Shown: positions 16,096-24,997 of the stretch, piece by piece
How positions within the stretch are numbered: position 1 is the stretch's first letter
How the letters are laid out: every line of letters begins with the position of its first letter
Assembly: GCA_041392305.1 (NCBI GenBank)
Contig: JAWKMJ010000016.1
Span: 1-64,000, forward strand
From: JAGQYP01 sp041392305
GTDB taxonomy: Bacteria > Bacteroidota > Bacteroidia > Flavobacteriales_D > Crocinitomicaceae
DNA: 64,000 nt
Direction of reading: 5' to 3'
Translations under genes and position numbers: made by a program
The notes under the pieces: model-generated
What the model was told of the DNA's origin: nothing
Databases searched by the model: none
What the model saw: the letters and a program-made list of their open reading frames with translations, nothing else

Positions 16096-17645
16096 TAAAA
16101 ATAATAACTCCAATTACCTTCTGCATAATACCTGTATAGAATAGGATTATGTATCATATTAATTTCAATTTCATTTTCCTCAACCGGAACCAAATCTGCC
16201 CCAAATGAAGTAATCAAATATCCCGCATCATTCCTCCAAAACTTAAGTTGAAAACCACTTAGATCTACTTTTCTGATCTTCTCCTTCATAAATTCCGAAG
16301 CATATTTCCTGCTACCTATAACCCATCCCCATTCACCAAAGGTATACACATGGTTATGGATTGGCAAAGTTTCAAAGCCTGCTGCAGCTATTGTTTTTTC
16401 AATCGTTCTGAATGCTTTAGTTGTATAATAAGGACTGGATGCTTGGGTAATGAAAGCCCCTTCTTTGGAAAGTCGATTCAAACATAACTTATAAAACTCC
16501 AAGGAATACAATTTATTGAGTTCGATTGTTCGTGGATCCGGAAAATCCGCTATAATGACATCAAACATTTCTGTATTGTTTTTCAAATACTGGAAAGCAT
16601 CTTCATTAACAATTCTCACTTTTCGCGAATGAAATGCATCCTGATTGATCTTTCTGAAAATGGGGTGGTTCTTTCCAATATTTGTCATTTCTGGGTCTAA
16701 ATCACAGACAACAACCTCTACGACATCATCATATCTTAACAATTCTCTCACTGCACATCCATCACCAGCGCCCATAACCAAAATCCTTTTATGTGATTCA
16801 GCTACTGTCATCACTGAATGCACAAGAGGTTCATGATAAAACCACTCATCAAATGTACTTAACTGCTTCCCTTTGTTCAAATACAACCAATAATGCTCTA
16901 ACATCTGAGTCACAGTAATTTGCTGATATTTAGTTTGCTTAGAATAAATAACCTTCCCCTCATACAAACTCTGATTTCCCCATAAAATAACTGGTTGAAT
17001 AAATACTATTCCAGCAATGATGGACAAAGTCACGACCACTGCAACACCAAATAAAACAAGACTTTTTTTGATAACTTTCCGAAACTTAATCAACACAATA
17101 ATGGCTACTAAAAAGTTGATTCCTCCAACAACAAAAGGTGTGTAAGTCAATCCTAAAAATGGAATTCCAACAAAAGCGAAGAATATTCCACCAAAAAGAG
17201 AACCATAGTAGTCCTTCTCCATGACGTTGGAAATATTGACTTTCAAATTTTCATATTCAGCATTGATTCTGGTTACCAGTGGAATCTCCATCCCGATAAG
17301 TAGACCGATGATAATCGAAAGTGTATAAATAATGAAAATCAAACTATCCGTATAAGGCATTATAGCATAGGTAAAAAAGGCTGAGAACGAAGCTAGTACT
17401 GAGAGTAAAAACTCAATAGCAATAAAGGAAAAAAGGAGATTTTTTTCGAAAAGTTTAGACAATCTTGACCCCAAACCCATGGCAAAGAGCATAAGCGACA
17501 AAACCATGGTCCATTGAAAAACAGAGTCTCCAATAAAATAGGTGGCCATGGTTGCCAGGACATATTCGGATACAATCCCACTTATACCTGTGGCAAATAA
17601 AGCCAACATGAGTACACCTGAATTGGATCTTAATTTCTTCAGCAT
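16095..17645 (-). CDS. Membrane-fused spermidine-synthase-like aminopropyltransferase
   Basis: The protein has 516 residues in two parts. Residues 1-215 hold about seven transmembrane helices, and residues 225-490 form a spermidine synthase-like Rossmann domain: 'VMGAGDGCAVRELLRYDDV' for SAM/dcSAM binding, 'VVVCDLDPEM', and 'IIADFPDPRT' carrying the catalytic-loop acidic residue. Such fusions are widespread, and for many the real product is unproven because polyamine synthases are normally soluble. It leads a three-gene overlapping set with a sensor kinase and a His-rich membrane protein, which argues for a membrane-based modification or signalling role rather than bulk polyamine synthesis. 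The start ATG at 17645 lies just beyond the terminator of the gene upstream. Confidence 0.85.
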   Translation of the reverse strand: MLKKLRSNSGVLMLALFATGISGIVSEYVLATMATYFIGDSVFQWTMVLSLMLFAMGLGSRLSKLFEKNLLFSFIAIEFLLSVLASFSAFFTYAIMPYTDSLIFIIYTLSIIIGLLIGMEIPLVTRINAEYENLKVNISNVMEKDYYGSLFGGIFFAFVGIPFLGLTYTPFVVGGINFLVAIIVLIKFRKVIKKSLVLFGVAVVVTLSIIAGIVFIQPVILWGNQSLYEGKVIYSKQTKYQQITVTQMLEHYWLYLNKGKQLSTFDEWFYHEPLVHSVMTVAESHKRILVMGAGDGCAVRELLRYDDVVEVVVCDLDPEMTNIGKNHPIFRKINQDAFHSRKVRIVNEDAFQYLKNNTEMFDVIIADFPDPRTIELNKLYSLEFYKLCLNRLSKEGAFITQASSPYYTTKAFRTIEKTIAAAGFETLPIHNHVYTFGEWGWVIGSRKYASEFMKEKIRKVDLSGFQLKFWRNDAGYLITSFGADLVPVEENEIEINMIHNPILYRYYAEGNWSYYF

Positions 17646-17679
17646 ATCACTTTCGGTTTCTAATTCCCGACCAATTTAT

Positions 17680-17707
17680 AAAAAAAAAGACCCGTAATCG
17701 ACGGGCC
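17680..17707 (-). terminator. Intrinsic terminator after the acyl-CoA dehydrogenase gene
   Basis: On the minus strand GGCCCGT-CGATT-ACGGGTC forms a stem of about seven pairs followed by nine T residues. It lies between the dehydrogenase stop (17734) and the spermidine-synthase-like gene start (17645). Confidence 0.8.
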
Positions 17708-17733
17708 TTAATCTTTATCTATTGATTTTCATT

Positions 17734-18876
17734 TTAGTCCTTCAAAATTGCTCTGGAAATCACAATTTTTTGAATTTCAGAAGTACCTTCGTAGATCTCA
17801 GTAATTTTGGCATCTCTCATTAATCTTTCTACATGATACTCTCGAACGTATCCGTATCCACCATGAATCTGAACTGCCTCGCGAGCCGCATCATTAGCTA
17901 TCTTAGAAGCATATAATTTTGCCATAGAGCCACTAAGATCATAATTTCCACCATTATCTTTATCCCATGCAGCTTTCAAACACATGTGTCTAGCAGCTTC
18001 TATTTCAGTTGCCATATCGGCTATTTTAAAAGCGATAGCTTGATGCTGATAAATGGGCTTACCAAAGGTCTCTCTTTCTTTAGAATACGCCATTGCAAAT
18101 TCCAACGAACCTGCTGCAATACCTAATGCTTGAGCTGCAATACCGATTCTACCTCCAGAAAGAATCTTCATGGCAAACTTGAACCCAAATCCATCTTCAC
18201 CAATTCTATTTTCTTTAGGTACTTTCACATCGTTAAAGATCAAAGTATGGGTGTCGGATGCTCTGATTCCCATTTTGTCTTCCTTCTCTCCAACAATAAA
18301 TCCTTCCATGCCTCTTTCTACAATAAAAGCATTGATTCCTTTATGTCCTTTATCTCTGTCGGTTTGTGCAATGACAATATAATAAGTTGCTGATTTACCA
18401 TTGGTGATCCAGTTTTTCGTACCATTCAACAAATAGTAATCACCTTTGTCTTCTGCCGTAGTTCTTTGAGAAGTTGCATCTGATCCTGCTTCTGGTTCAG
18501 ACAAACAAAAAGCTCCGATTTTTTCTCCTTTTGCAAGTGGAACCAAATACTTTTGCTTTTGCTCTTCTGTTCCGTACATTTCCAATCCCCAACATACGAG
18601 AGAATTATTTACAGACATCACTACCGCACAAGAAGCGTCGATTTTAGCGATTTCTTCCATGGCAAGAACATAAGAAATGGTATCCATTCCTCCTCCTCCA
18701 TATTCTGGAGAAACCATCATTCCCATGAATCCAAGCTCACCAAGCTGTTTGATCTCCTCCTCAGGAAAACGTACATCAATATCCCTTTGGATCACCCCTG
18801 GCTTTAATACGTTCTGGGCAAAATCTCTGGCAGCATCTTTCACTGCTTTGTGCTCTTCTGATAATTCGAAATTCAT
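17734..18876 (-). CDS. Acyl-CoA dehydrogenase
   Basis: This is a soluble flavoenzyme of 380 residues that oxidises acyl-CoA to 2-enoyl-CoA and passes electrons to ETF. Visible elements are the N-terminal helical domain ('MNFELSEEHKAVKDAARDFA'), the signatures 'GAFCLSEPEAGSDA' near residue 125 and 'QIHGGYGYVREY' near 335, and the catalytic base region 'KITEIYEGTSEIQ' (Glu about 364). Its length is normal for the short-chain/butyryl type. The ATG at 18876 is chosen because a promoter at 18910-18940 would make the longer frame from 18912 untranslatable. It stands alone, with its own promoter and terminator. Confidence 0.95.
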   Translation of the reverse strand: MNFELSEEHKAVKDAARDFAQNVLKPGVIQRDIDVRFPEEEIKQLGELGFMGMMVSPEYGGGGMDTISYVLAMEEIAKIDASCAVVMSVNNSLVCWGLEMYGTEEQKQKYLVPLAKGEKIGAFCLSEPEAGSDATSQRTTAEDKGDYYLLNGTKNWITNGKSATYYIVIAQTDRDKGHKGINAFIVERGMEGFIVGEKEDKMGIRASDTHTLIFNDVKVPKENRIGEDGFGFKFAMKILSGGRIGIAAQALGIAAGSLEFAMAYSKERETFGKPIYQHQAIAFKIADMATEIEAARHMCLKAAWDKDNGGNYDLSGSMAKLYASKIANDAAREAVQIHGGYGYVREYHVERLMRDAKITEIYEGTSEIQKIVISRAILKD

Positions 18877-18909
18877 ATCTTGGTTTGTTTTTTTCTGTAA
18901 ATATTCCGA

Positions 18910-18940
18910 CAAATTTAATTTTTTCAGCCATTTTTACCAA
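18910..18940 (-). promoter_or_regulatory. Bacteroidetes-type promoter of the acyl-CoA dehydrogenase gene
   Basis: The minus strand carries TTG (18940-18938), a 20-base spacer, then TAAATTTG (18917-18910). This leaves a leader of about 30 bases before the ATG at 18876. Confidence 0.65.
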
Positions 18941-18980
18941 TGAATTGAACACAATTAGACGTCACTCAATGTTCTAGACC

Positions 18981-20072
18981 ATGATTATCAAAAATTTAGC
19001 CCCAGAAAAGAATGACTTTCATGTGATCGGCATGATGTCAGGCACAAGTCTAGACGGAATGGATTTGTGTTATACCCATTTTAAGCTAAATAACAATCGT
19101 TGGTCCTTTGAAATCAAACATTCTACAACCATTCACTACGCACCTGAGTGGGAAGAAAAACTTAAAAATTGCAGATTTCTTTCTGGTGAAGAATTAACTG
19201 CGCTCGATATAGAGTTCGGGCATTTAACAGGTAAATTTATTCTTGAGTTTATTCAAGAGCATCAAATTGATCAAGTTGACCTTATTGCTTCTCATGGTCA
19301 CACCGTATTTCATCAGCCAGAAAATAAATTCACACTTCAAATTGGGAATGGAGAAGCTATTGCTTGTAGTACAAATTTACCCGTGGTCAACGATTTCAGA
19401 CAAAAAGATGTTCAATTAGGAGGACAAGGAGCGCCTTTAGTTCCAATTGGAGACCTCTATTTATTTCCAGATTATCAGGCCTGTTTGAATCTTGGAGGAA
19501 TTGCCAACATTTCAATTAAGAATGGAGACAAAATTGAAGCTTTCGATATATGCCCAATGAACTTAAGTCTGAACAAGATTGCGGAAAAAATCCAGTTAAA
19601 ATACGATCCCAGTGGTCAGAATGCTGCTCAAGGAAAATGTATCCCGGAGCTATTGGAGCAGTTAAATCATCTTCCTTTCTATACCATTGATGGTCCAAAA
19701 TCTCTTGGCATTGAATGGTTAGATAATAATATTTTCAACCTAATCGAGAGTTCAAATGCCCATCCAAATGATTTACTCCGAACCTTTTGTGAACACCAAA
19801 CCACTCAAATTGCCAAAGTGGTAAATGAACGAAGTATCGGTAAAACCCTCATTACGGGAGGAGGAGCATGGAATACGTTTTTCATAGAAACCCTTAGATC
19901 GAAATGCCAGTCTGATATTCTCTTACCTTCCAAAGAAATCATTGAATTTAAAGAAGCCTTGATTTTTGGTTTCTTAGGAGTGCTGCATCTCAAAGGAATT
20001 CCCAATGTTCTTTCCATGGTCACAGGAAGCTCAAGAAATTCAGTATCAGGGGTGTTACACCTTCCCTATTAA
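18981..20072 (+). CDS. anmK: Anhydro-N-acetylmuramic acid kinase
   Basis: This is a cytoplasmic sugar kinase of 363 residues of the ASKHA fold. It phosphorylates 1,6-anhydroMurNAc to MurNAc-6-phosphate during cell-wall recycling. The phosphate loop 'GMMSGTSLDGMD' is at residues 17-28. Other family marks are 'ASHGHTVFHQP' near 103, 'NDFRQKDVQLGGQGAPLVP' near 137, 'NLGGIANIS' near 171 and 'TGGGAWN' near 291. Its length is typical of the family. No murQ or nagZ gene is adjacent. No consensus promoter was seen in the 104 bases upstream, which it shares with the divergent dehydrogenase. Confidence 0.95.
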   Translation: MIIKNLAPEKNDFHVIGMMSGTSLDGMDLCYTHFKLNNNRWSFEIKHSTTIHYAPEWEEKLKNCRFLSGEELTALDIEFGHLTGKFILEFIQEHQIDQVDLIASHGHTVFHQPENKFTLQIGNGEAIACSTNLPVVNDFRQKDVQLGGQGAPLVPIGDLYLFPDYQACLNLGGIANISIKNGDKIEAFDICPMNLSLNKIAEKIQLKYDPSGQNAAQGKCIPELLEQLNHLPFYTIDGPKSLGIEWLDNNIFNLIESSNAHPNDLLRTFCEHQTTQIAKVVNERSIGKTLITGGGAWNTFFIETLRSKCQSDILLPSKEIIEFKEALIFGFLGVLHLKGIPNVLSMVTGSSRNSVSGVLHLPY

Positions 20073-20104
20073 CATCCTTAGTTGAAAACTTTACATTTAT
20101 GGTA

Positions 20105-20134
20105 TTTGAGCATTAAAATATCTTATTACATTTG
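20105..20134 (+). promoter_or_regulatory. Bacteroidetes-type promoter of the amino-acid dehydrogenase gene
   Basis: TTTG (20105-20108) and TACATTTG (20127-20134) are separated by 18 bases, and lie 30 bases before the ATG at 20165. This probably drives the run of genes from the dehydrogenase through NhaD. Confidence 0.6.
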
Positions 20135-20164
20135 CTCATTTGACGCTTATTTGAAGTACTAGAA

Positions 20165-21394
20165 ATGAAAGAACTTTTAGACAAATTCGAAAACAAAAGA
20201 CCAGAGATCGTATTCGAATGGAAAGACGCTGAAACAGAAGCAGAAGGATGGGTAGTAATCAATTCACTTAGAGGCGGAGCAGCCGGTGGAGGAACCCGAA
20301 TGAGAGTTGGATTGGACAAGAGAGAAGTTGAATCACTTGCCAAAACCATGGAAGTGAAGTTTACAGTTGCTGGTCCACCCATTGGAGGCGCAAAATCAGG
20401 AATCAATTTCGACCCAAAAGATCCAAGAAAAGATGGTGTTTTAAGAAGATGGTATGCTGCGGTAACCCCTTTGTTAAAACATTATTATGGAACTGGTGGG
20501 GATTTAAATGTTGATGAGATTCATGAAGTAATTCCTATTACTGAAGATTGTGGAGTTTGGCACCCTCAAGAAGGTGTATTCAACGGTCACTTTCAACCCA
20601 GAGAGGCTCAAAAGATCCATAGAATTGGTCAACTAAGACAAGGAGTTCTTAAAGTAATTGAAGATACTTCTTATTCTCCAGATGTCACTAGAAAATATGT
20701 TGTAGCAGACATGATCACAGGATACGGGGTCGCTGAGTCGGTAAAGCATTTCTACGAAATATATGGTGGAAACCTCAAAGGAAAACGGGTAATCGTTCAA
20801 GGTTGGGGAAATGTAGGTTCTGCCGGAGCTTATTATTTGGCTCAAGAAGGAGCAAAAGTAGTGGGGATCATTGACCGTGTTGGTGGACTCATTAAAGAAG
20901 AAGGATTTTCATTGGAAGAAATTAGAGAATTGTTTCTTACTAAAAACGGAAATGAGTTGAATGCACCAAACATGCTTTCTTTTGATGAAGTAAATGAAAA
21001 GATTTGGGATGTTCCTGCCGAAGTTTTTATTCCATGTGCGGCTTCCAGATTGATTACACGTCAGCAAGTTGAAAGAATGATCAAAGGAGGCGTGGAAGTG
21101 ATTTCTGCGGGTGCAAACGTACCTTATGCAGATCCAGAAATCTTCTTTGGATCGATTGCAGATTATGCAGATGAAAACCTTTCCATTATTCCGGATTTCA
21201 TTTCCAATTGCGGAATGGCCAGGGTTTTCGCTTATTTAATGAGCAGCGACTTACCAAAACTGGAGGACAAAGCAATTTTTGAAGACACATCAAACATTAT
21301 AAAAAATGCACTCAAAGCAAGTCACGCAAAGAATAGTTCCAAAACTAAAATCGCAAAAACTTCTTTTGAAATCGCATTGAATCAATTAGTATAA
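20165..21394 (+). CDS. Glu/Leu/Phe/Val dehydrogenase
   Basis: This is a 409-residue NAD(P)-dependent amino-acid dehydrogenase. The substrate domain contains 'RGGAAGGGTRMR' near residue 38 and the catalytic-lysine loop 'GPPIGGAKSGINFDPKDPRK' near 75. The nucleotide domain contains 'VIVQGWGNVGSAGAYYLA' near 210. The sequence departs from classic hexameric GDH and could act on glutamate, leucine or another branched amino acid, so substrate and coenzyme preference are left open. The enzyme links amino-acid nitrogen to 2-oxoacids. nhaD starts 30 bases later on the same strand. Confidence 0.88.
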   Translation: MKELLDKFENKRPEIVFEWKDAETEAEGWVVINSLRGGAAGGGTRMRVGLDKREVESLAKTMEVKFTVAGPPIGGAKSGINFDPKDPRKDGVLRRWYAAVTPLLKHYYGTGGDLNVDEIHEVIPITEDCGVWHPQEGVFNGHFQPREAQKIHRIGQLRQGVLKVIEDTSYSPDVTRKYVVADMITGYGVAESVKHFYEIYGGNLKGKRVIVQGWGNVGSAGAYYLAQEGAKVVGIIDRVGGLIKEEGFSLEEIRELFLTKNGNELNAPNMLSFDEVNEKIWDVPAEVFIPCAASRLITRQQVERMIKGGVEVISAGANVPYADPEIFFGSIADYADENLSIIPDFISNCGMARVFAYLMSSDLPKLEDKAIFEDTSNIIKNALKASHAKNSSKTKIAKTSFEIALNQLV

Positions 21395-21423
21395 ATTTTA
21401 AATCAAACTAAAAAAACAAAATC

Positions 21424-22983
21424 ATGAATTGGGAATTAGTAATGGTGATCATTTTTGTGTTGGGGTATATTGCAATTGCTCTCGAACACAATATTCACAT
21501 CGATAAAGCAGCAAGTTCTCTTTTAATTGGTATGCTTTGTTGGGCAGTCTATGCGCTTTACCCGGCAGACCTCCTACAAATTGATGAATCTAAATCAGTA
21601 ACCGAACTCGTCCAGGACCACGAAATGTGGAAACGGAACGAAAATCTAGGGAACCGAATGGAAGTCTTTATTGACGAACATCATGAAAAACATGTAGCCA
21701 AAAAAATCGAAGAAAGTGGAGATTCATTGTACCAAGATGGAAGAATACATCAGTTAGAACACCCAGGAGAACATCTTGATATTCCTGCTGAGGAAACCCC
21801 TCACTTTGTACATGAATATGTAGAGCATGGATTAATGCACCACTTATATGAAATTGCCTCTATCTTATTCTTTCTTTTAGGAGCAATGACAATTGTGGAA
21901 TTGGTAGATGCGCATGAAGGATTCTCAGTTATTACGGATAGAATAAAGACCACAAATAAGGTCAAGCTTCTTTGGGTAATTGCCATATTAACCTTCTTTT
22001 TCTCAGCCGCCTTAGATAACTTGACAACTTCTATTGTAATGATCAGTTTACTCAGGAAACTAATTAAAGATCAAACCACCCGATGGTTCTTTGCAGGTTT
22101 CGTAATCATTGCTGCCAATGCAGGTGGTGCTTGGTCCCCAATCGGAGACGTTACTACAACTATGTTATGGATTAAAGGGCAGTTACCTGACACGGTGACG
22201 ATTGTTCAGGATCTATTCCTTCCATCTCTAATTTCCGTACTTGTACCATTGATCGTCATTAGCTTTACAATGAAAGGAGAAGCGGAAAGACCTGTTCAAC
22301 AGCATGGGGCAGAACATTATTTGAATCCAACCACCTCTTTTGAGAGAAATTTCATCTTCTTCTTGGGTGTTGCCGGATTGCTTTTTGTTCCGGTTTTCAA
22401 AACCGTGACACATCTTCCTCCGTTCATGGGAATGATGCTTTCTTTAGGTGTGATATGGACAGCTACTGAAATTATGCACCGATCTAAAAACAAAGAAGAC
22501 AGAAAGAGTTTGTCTGTCATCAGTGTACTTTCTAAGATTGATACCGCTTCTGTTCTTTTCTTCTTAGGGATCTTACTTGCAGTGGCTTCCTTACAAGAAA
22601 TTGGAACTTTAATCAGAGTGGCAGGTTTCTTAGACTCTAGCTTTGGCGGAAACATTTATGCCATCGACGTATCGATTGGTTTGTTATCAGCAGTTGTAGA
22701 TAACGTACCATTAGTTGCTGCAGCTCAAGGGATGTATCCAATTGCAGAAGCAGGAACTGCAGCTTTTGATTCAGGATTTGGACCTAGTGGACTATTCTGG
22801 TTATTCCTTGCGTATTGCGCTGGTACTGGAGGTTCAGCCTTAATTATTGGTTCAGCAGCCGGAGTAGCAGTAATGGGTCTGGAAAAAATTAGCTTCGGAT
22901 GGTATTTAAAGAAGATAAGCCTTTTGGCGATAGCAGGTTACTTAGCTGGTGCCGCGACCTACTATGTAATGTTTGGTTTATAA
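21424..22983 (+). CDS. nhaD: NhaD-family sodium:proton antiporter
   Basis: This is an inner-membrane transporter of 519 residues with about 12-13 helices. Residues about 50-135 form a long charged, His-rich insert ('DEHHEKHVAKKIEES', 'HEYVEHGLMHHLYE') before the conserved core. The core shows 'TIVELVDAHEGF', 'ALDNLTTSIVM', 'NAGGAWSPIGDVTTTMLW' and 'AVVDNVPLVAAAQGM', all typical of NhaD. It exports Na+ in exchange for H+. The insert is longer than I expect for the family and may be a periplasmic metal- or pH-responsive loop (inference). It sits between the dehydrogenase and the ExbB-ExbD-TonB genes with short spacers. Confidence 0.92.
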   Translation: MNWELVMVIIFVLGYIAIALEHNIHIDKAASSLLIGMLCWAVYALYPADLLQIDESKSVTELVQDHEMWKRNENLGNRMEVFIDEHHEKHVAKKIEESGDSLYQDGRIHQLEHPGEHLDIPAEETPHFVHEYVEHGLMHHLYEIASILFFLLGAMTIVELVDAHEGFSVITDRIKTTNKVKLLWVIAILTFFFSAALDNLTTSIVMISLLRKLIKDQTTRWFFAGFVIIAANAGGAWSPIGDVTTTMLWIKGQLPDTVTIVQDLFLPSLISVLVPLIVISFTMKGEAERPVQQHGAEHYLNPTTSFERNFIFFLGVAGLLFVPVFKTVTHLPPFMGMMLSLGVIWTATEIMHRSKNKEDRKSLSVISVLSKIDTASVLFFLGILLAVASLQEIGTLIRVAGFLDSSFGGNIYAIDVSIGLLSAVVDNVPLVAAAQGMYPIAEAGTAAFDSGFGPSGLFWLFLAYCAGTGGSALIIGSAAGVAVMGLEKISFGWYLKKISLLAIAGYLAGAATYYVMFGL

Positions 22984-23022
22984 TAAATTAGCAAAAGACA
23001 CGTATATAAAATAAAAGCCATT

Positions 23023-23733
23023 ATGAATATCTTATTTCTATTACAAGAAGCTTCTGCCGCTGCTGGCGATGCCGGAGGAGATGCTAAAGAAGGAATTGAA
23101 GAAGTAACCAGAGACATTCCTATTTGGGAATTAGTAGCCCAGGGTGGTTGGTACATCATGATTCCTTTGGGGATCTTGTCTTTGCTTACGGTATACATTT
23201 TTGTAGAAAGATTCCTACAGATTCGAAAAGCTACTCAAGGTGAGAAAGACTTCATGAATAGAATTAAAGATTATTTGCATGATGGAAAGATCGATGCAGC
23301 TAGAGATTTGTGTGCACAGACCGATAATCCAGCGGCAAGAATGATCGAAAAAGGAATTTCGAGAATTGGAAAACCAGTAAAAGACATTGCAGCCGGAATT
23401 GAAAATGTTGGAAAGTTGGAAGTATACAAACTAGAGAGAAAACTTTCTTTTTTAGCTACGGCTTCTGGAGCAGCGCCGATGCTAGGGTTCCTTGGGACAA
23501 CCATTGGTATGGTGCAAGTATTCCATGAAATGAAATTTCAAACGACCATTCAGTTGAGTGTAATTGCTCCGGGAATTATGCAGGCCATGGTGACCACAGT
23601 TGCTGGTTTGATCGTTGGGATTATGGCTTATGTGGCTTACAACTATTTAGTAGCGAAAGTGGGTAAAGTAATTTACCAAATGGAGAATGCAAGTATTGAA
23701 TTTTTAGATTTATTGCACGAACCAGGAAAGTAA
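23023..23733 (+). CDS. exbB: MotA/TolQ/ExbB proton channel protein
   Basis: This is a 236-residue inner-membrane protein. After an Ala/Gly/acidic N-terminus there are three transmembrane helices, at about 45-65, 145-170 and 185-210. The second carries the family core 'TASGAAPMLGFLGTTIGMVQVF' and the third 'VTTVAGLIVGIMAYVAYNYL'. ExbB with ExbD converts the proton gradient into movement of TonB-type proteins. It is 39 bases downstream of nhaD and two bases upstream of exbD, so it is part of one energy-transducing cassette. Confidence 0.93.
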   Translation: MNILFLLQEASAAAGDAGGDAKEGIEEVTRDIPIWELVAQGGWYIMIPLGILSLLTVYIFVERFLQIRKATQGEKDFMNRIKDYLHDGKIDAARDLCAQTDNPAARMIEKGISRIGKPVKDIAAGIENVGKLEVYKLERKLSFLATASGAAPMLGFLGTTIGMVQVFHEMKFQTTIQLSVIAPGIMQAMVTTVAGLIVGIMAYVAYNYLVAKVGKVIYQMENASIEFLDLLHEPGK

Positions 23734-23735
23734 TC

Positions 23736-24143
23736 ATGGATATTAAAAGAAATAACAATATCAAGATTGAAGGGGGAATGTCTTCCATGACCGACCTCGT
23801 GTTTTTGATGCTGATCTTTTTCATTATCATGAGTACGATGAGTAGACAAACCCTACCTGTAGATCTTCCGAGTGCAAAACCTCCTGTAAAACCATCAAAT
23901 GCAAATTCACCTGTAGAGATTGGAATAACAGTAGATGGTCAATACTTCTTTGATGCGGATAGAACTAAATTCTATTCTTATGAGCAGTTGGAACCTATTT
24001 TAAATGCCAAAATGGAAGAACAAAAAGAGAAAAATCTGAAAATTTCAGGTGATCGAAATACCAATTACGAATCCGTTCTTCAAGTTATTGCTTTGGCTAA
24101 ATCGAAAGAATGGAAGCCGGTACTTACTTATAAACAGGATTAG
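23736..24143 (+). CDS. exbD: ExbD/TolR biopolymer transport protein
   Basis: The protein has 135 residues with one N-terminal transmembrane helix (about 18-36, 'MTDLVFLMLIFFIIMSTM') that contains the essential Asp of the ExbD family ('SMTDLVFLML'). A periplasmic domain follows with 'VEIGITVDGQYFFDADRT' and a C-terminal '...VLQVIALAKSKEW'. It is the partner of the preceding ExbB, from which it is separated by two bases. The TonB-like gene follows after 86 bases. Confidence 0.93.
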   Translation: MDIKRNNNIKIEGGMSSMTDLVFLMLIFFIIMSTMSRQTLPVDLPSAKPPVKPSNANSPVEIGITVDGQYFFDADRTKFYSYEQLEPILNAKMEEQKEKNLKISGDRNTNYESVLQVIALAKSKEWKPVLTYKQD

Positions 24144-24229
24144 TGAACTTTGTACCTGTGTAGTTGTACAAATAGTTAGAACCATTAAACTTGAAACATA
24201 GTTGGGTTCAAAACGTAAAAACGACAACC

Positions 24230-24925
24230 ATGGAAAAGACCATTTTTCAAGACAGACGTAGAGCATTTATTGCAGCATTCTTATTCTTGCTGTTGTTGCT
24301 CCTATTTTTCTTTTTAGTAAGCTTGAAAGAACCAGATCCCCCATTGGTAGAAAAAGAGGTTGAAGTAGAATTAGAAATCCCTCAGGGAGGTTCCTCTGGT
24401 GGAAGCAGTAGTGCTAAAACCAACGTGAACAAACAACATCAATCTGCCGAAAATTTAGCAGTTCAAAATGAAAGTGATGTTCAGGTGGTTAAAGGAGATG
24501 GTAACGACAAAGTCAACAACCAAAACAACAACAATTCTGAAAATGACTGGATGAATATGGATGGCCAAAACGGTGGTCAGAATGGTGGTCAAGATGGAGG
24601 AGATCAATTTGGTGCTAACGGTGGTCCAGGTAATAATATTGGTCCTGGCGGTGGCAACAATAGTGCAAGACTTAGATATGGATCCCCTCAAGACTGTATC
24701 GGTGATTTCAACGAAGAAGGCAAAGTTTATTTGATTCTTTGGGTTAATGCTGAAGGAAAGATTATTCGAGCTCAAAATAATGCAGCCAAATCAACTACTG
24801 GTTCGCAAAACTTGATTTCCATGGCTATAGACGCAGTAAAAAATTGTGTGCATTTCGAAAAACGTCCAGGTACACCAGATCAGAAGATTGTATTAAGCAC
24901 ACCCATTACCTTTCAGAAGCGATAA
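24230..24925 (+). CDS. TonB-like energy transducer
   Basis: This is a 231-residue protein anchored by one N-terminal helix (about residues 14-32, 'FIAAFLFLLLLLLFFFLV'). It then has an acidic patch, a Ser/Gly and Asn/Gln/Gly-rich flexible region (about 50-145, with repeated GGQNGGQ and GGPG motifs) and a C-terminal TonB-type domain ('CIGDFNEEGKVYLILWVNAEGKI', residues about 160-231). The flexible span replaces the usual Pro-rich spacer. With ExbB and ExbD it would energise a TonB-dependent outer-membrane receptor, and no receptor gene lies in this window. The ATG at 24230 is preferred to one at 24191 because the latter adds a charged stretch before the anchor. Confidence 0.85.
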   Translation: MEKTIFQDRRRAFIAAFLFLLLLLLFFFLVSLKEPDPPLVEKEVEVELEIPQGGSSGGSSSAKTNVNKQHQSAENLAVQNESDVQVVKGDGNDKVNNQNNNNSENDWMNMDGQNGGQNGGQDGGDQFGANGGPGNNIGPGGGNNSARLRYGSPQDCIGDFNEEGKVYLILWVNAEGKIIRAQNNAAKSTTGSQNLISMAIDAVKNCVHFEKRPGTPDQKIVLSTPITFQKR

Positions 24926-24964
24926 AATAAATCCCTTTTTTTTGGCGTTGTAACTTTTGAAACC

Positions 24965-24983
24965 CATAGTCATTATGACTATG
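24965..24983 (+). promoter_or_regulatory. Perfect 8-bp dyad upstream of an unknown secreted protein gene
   Basis: CATAGTCA and TGACTATG are exact inverted repeats separated by three bases, 14 bases before the ATG at 24998. The size and symmetry suit a dimeric repressor operator. It is short for a terminator and lacks a U-tract. Confidence 0.45.
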
Positions 24984-24997
24984 AAAGACTTACATTG

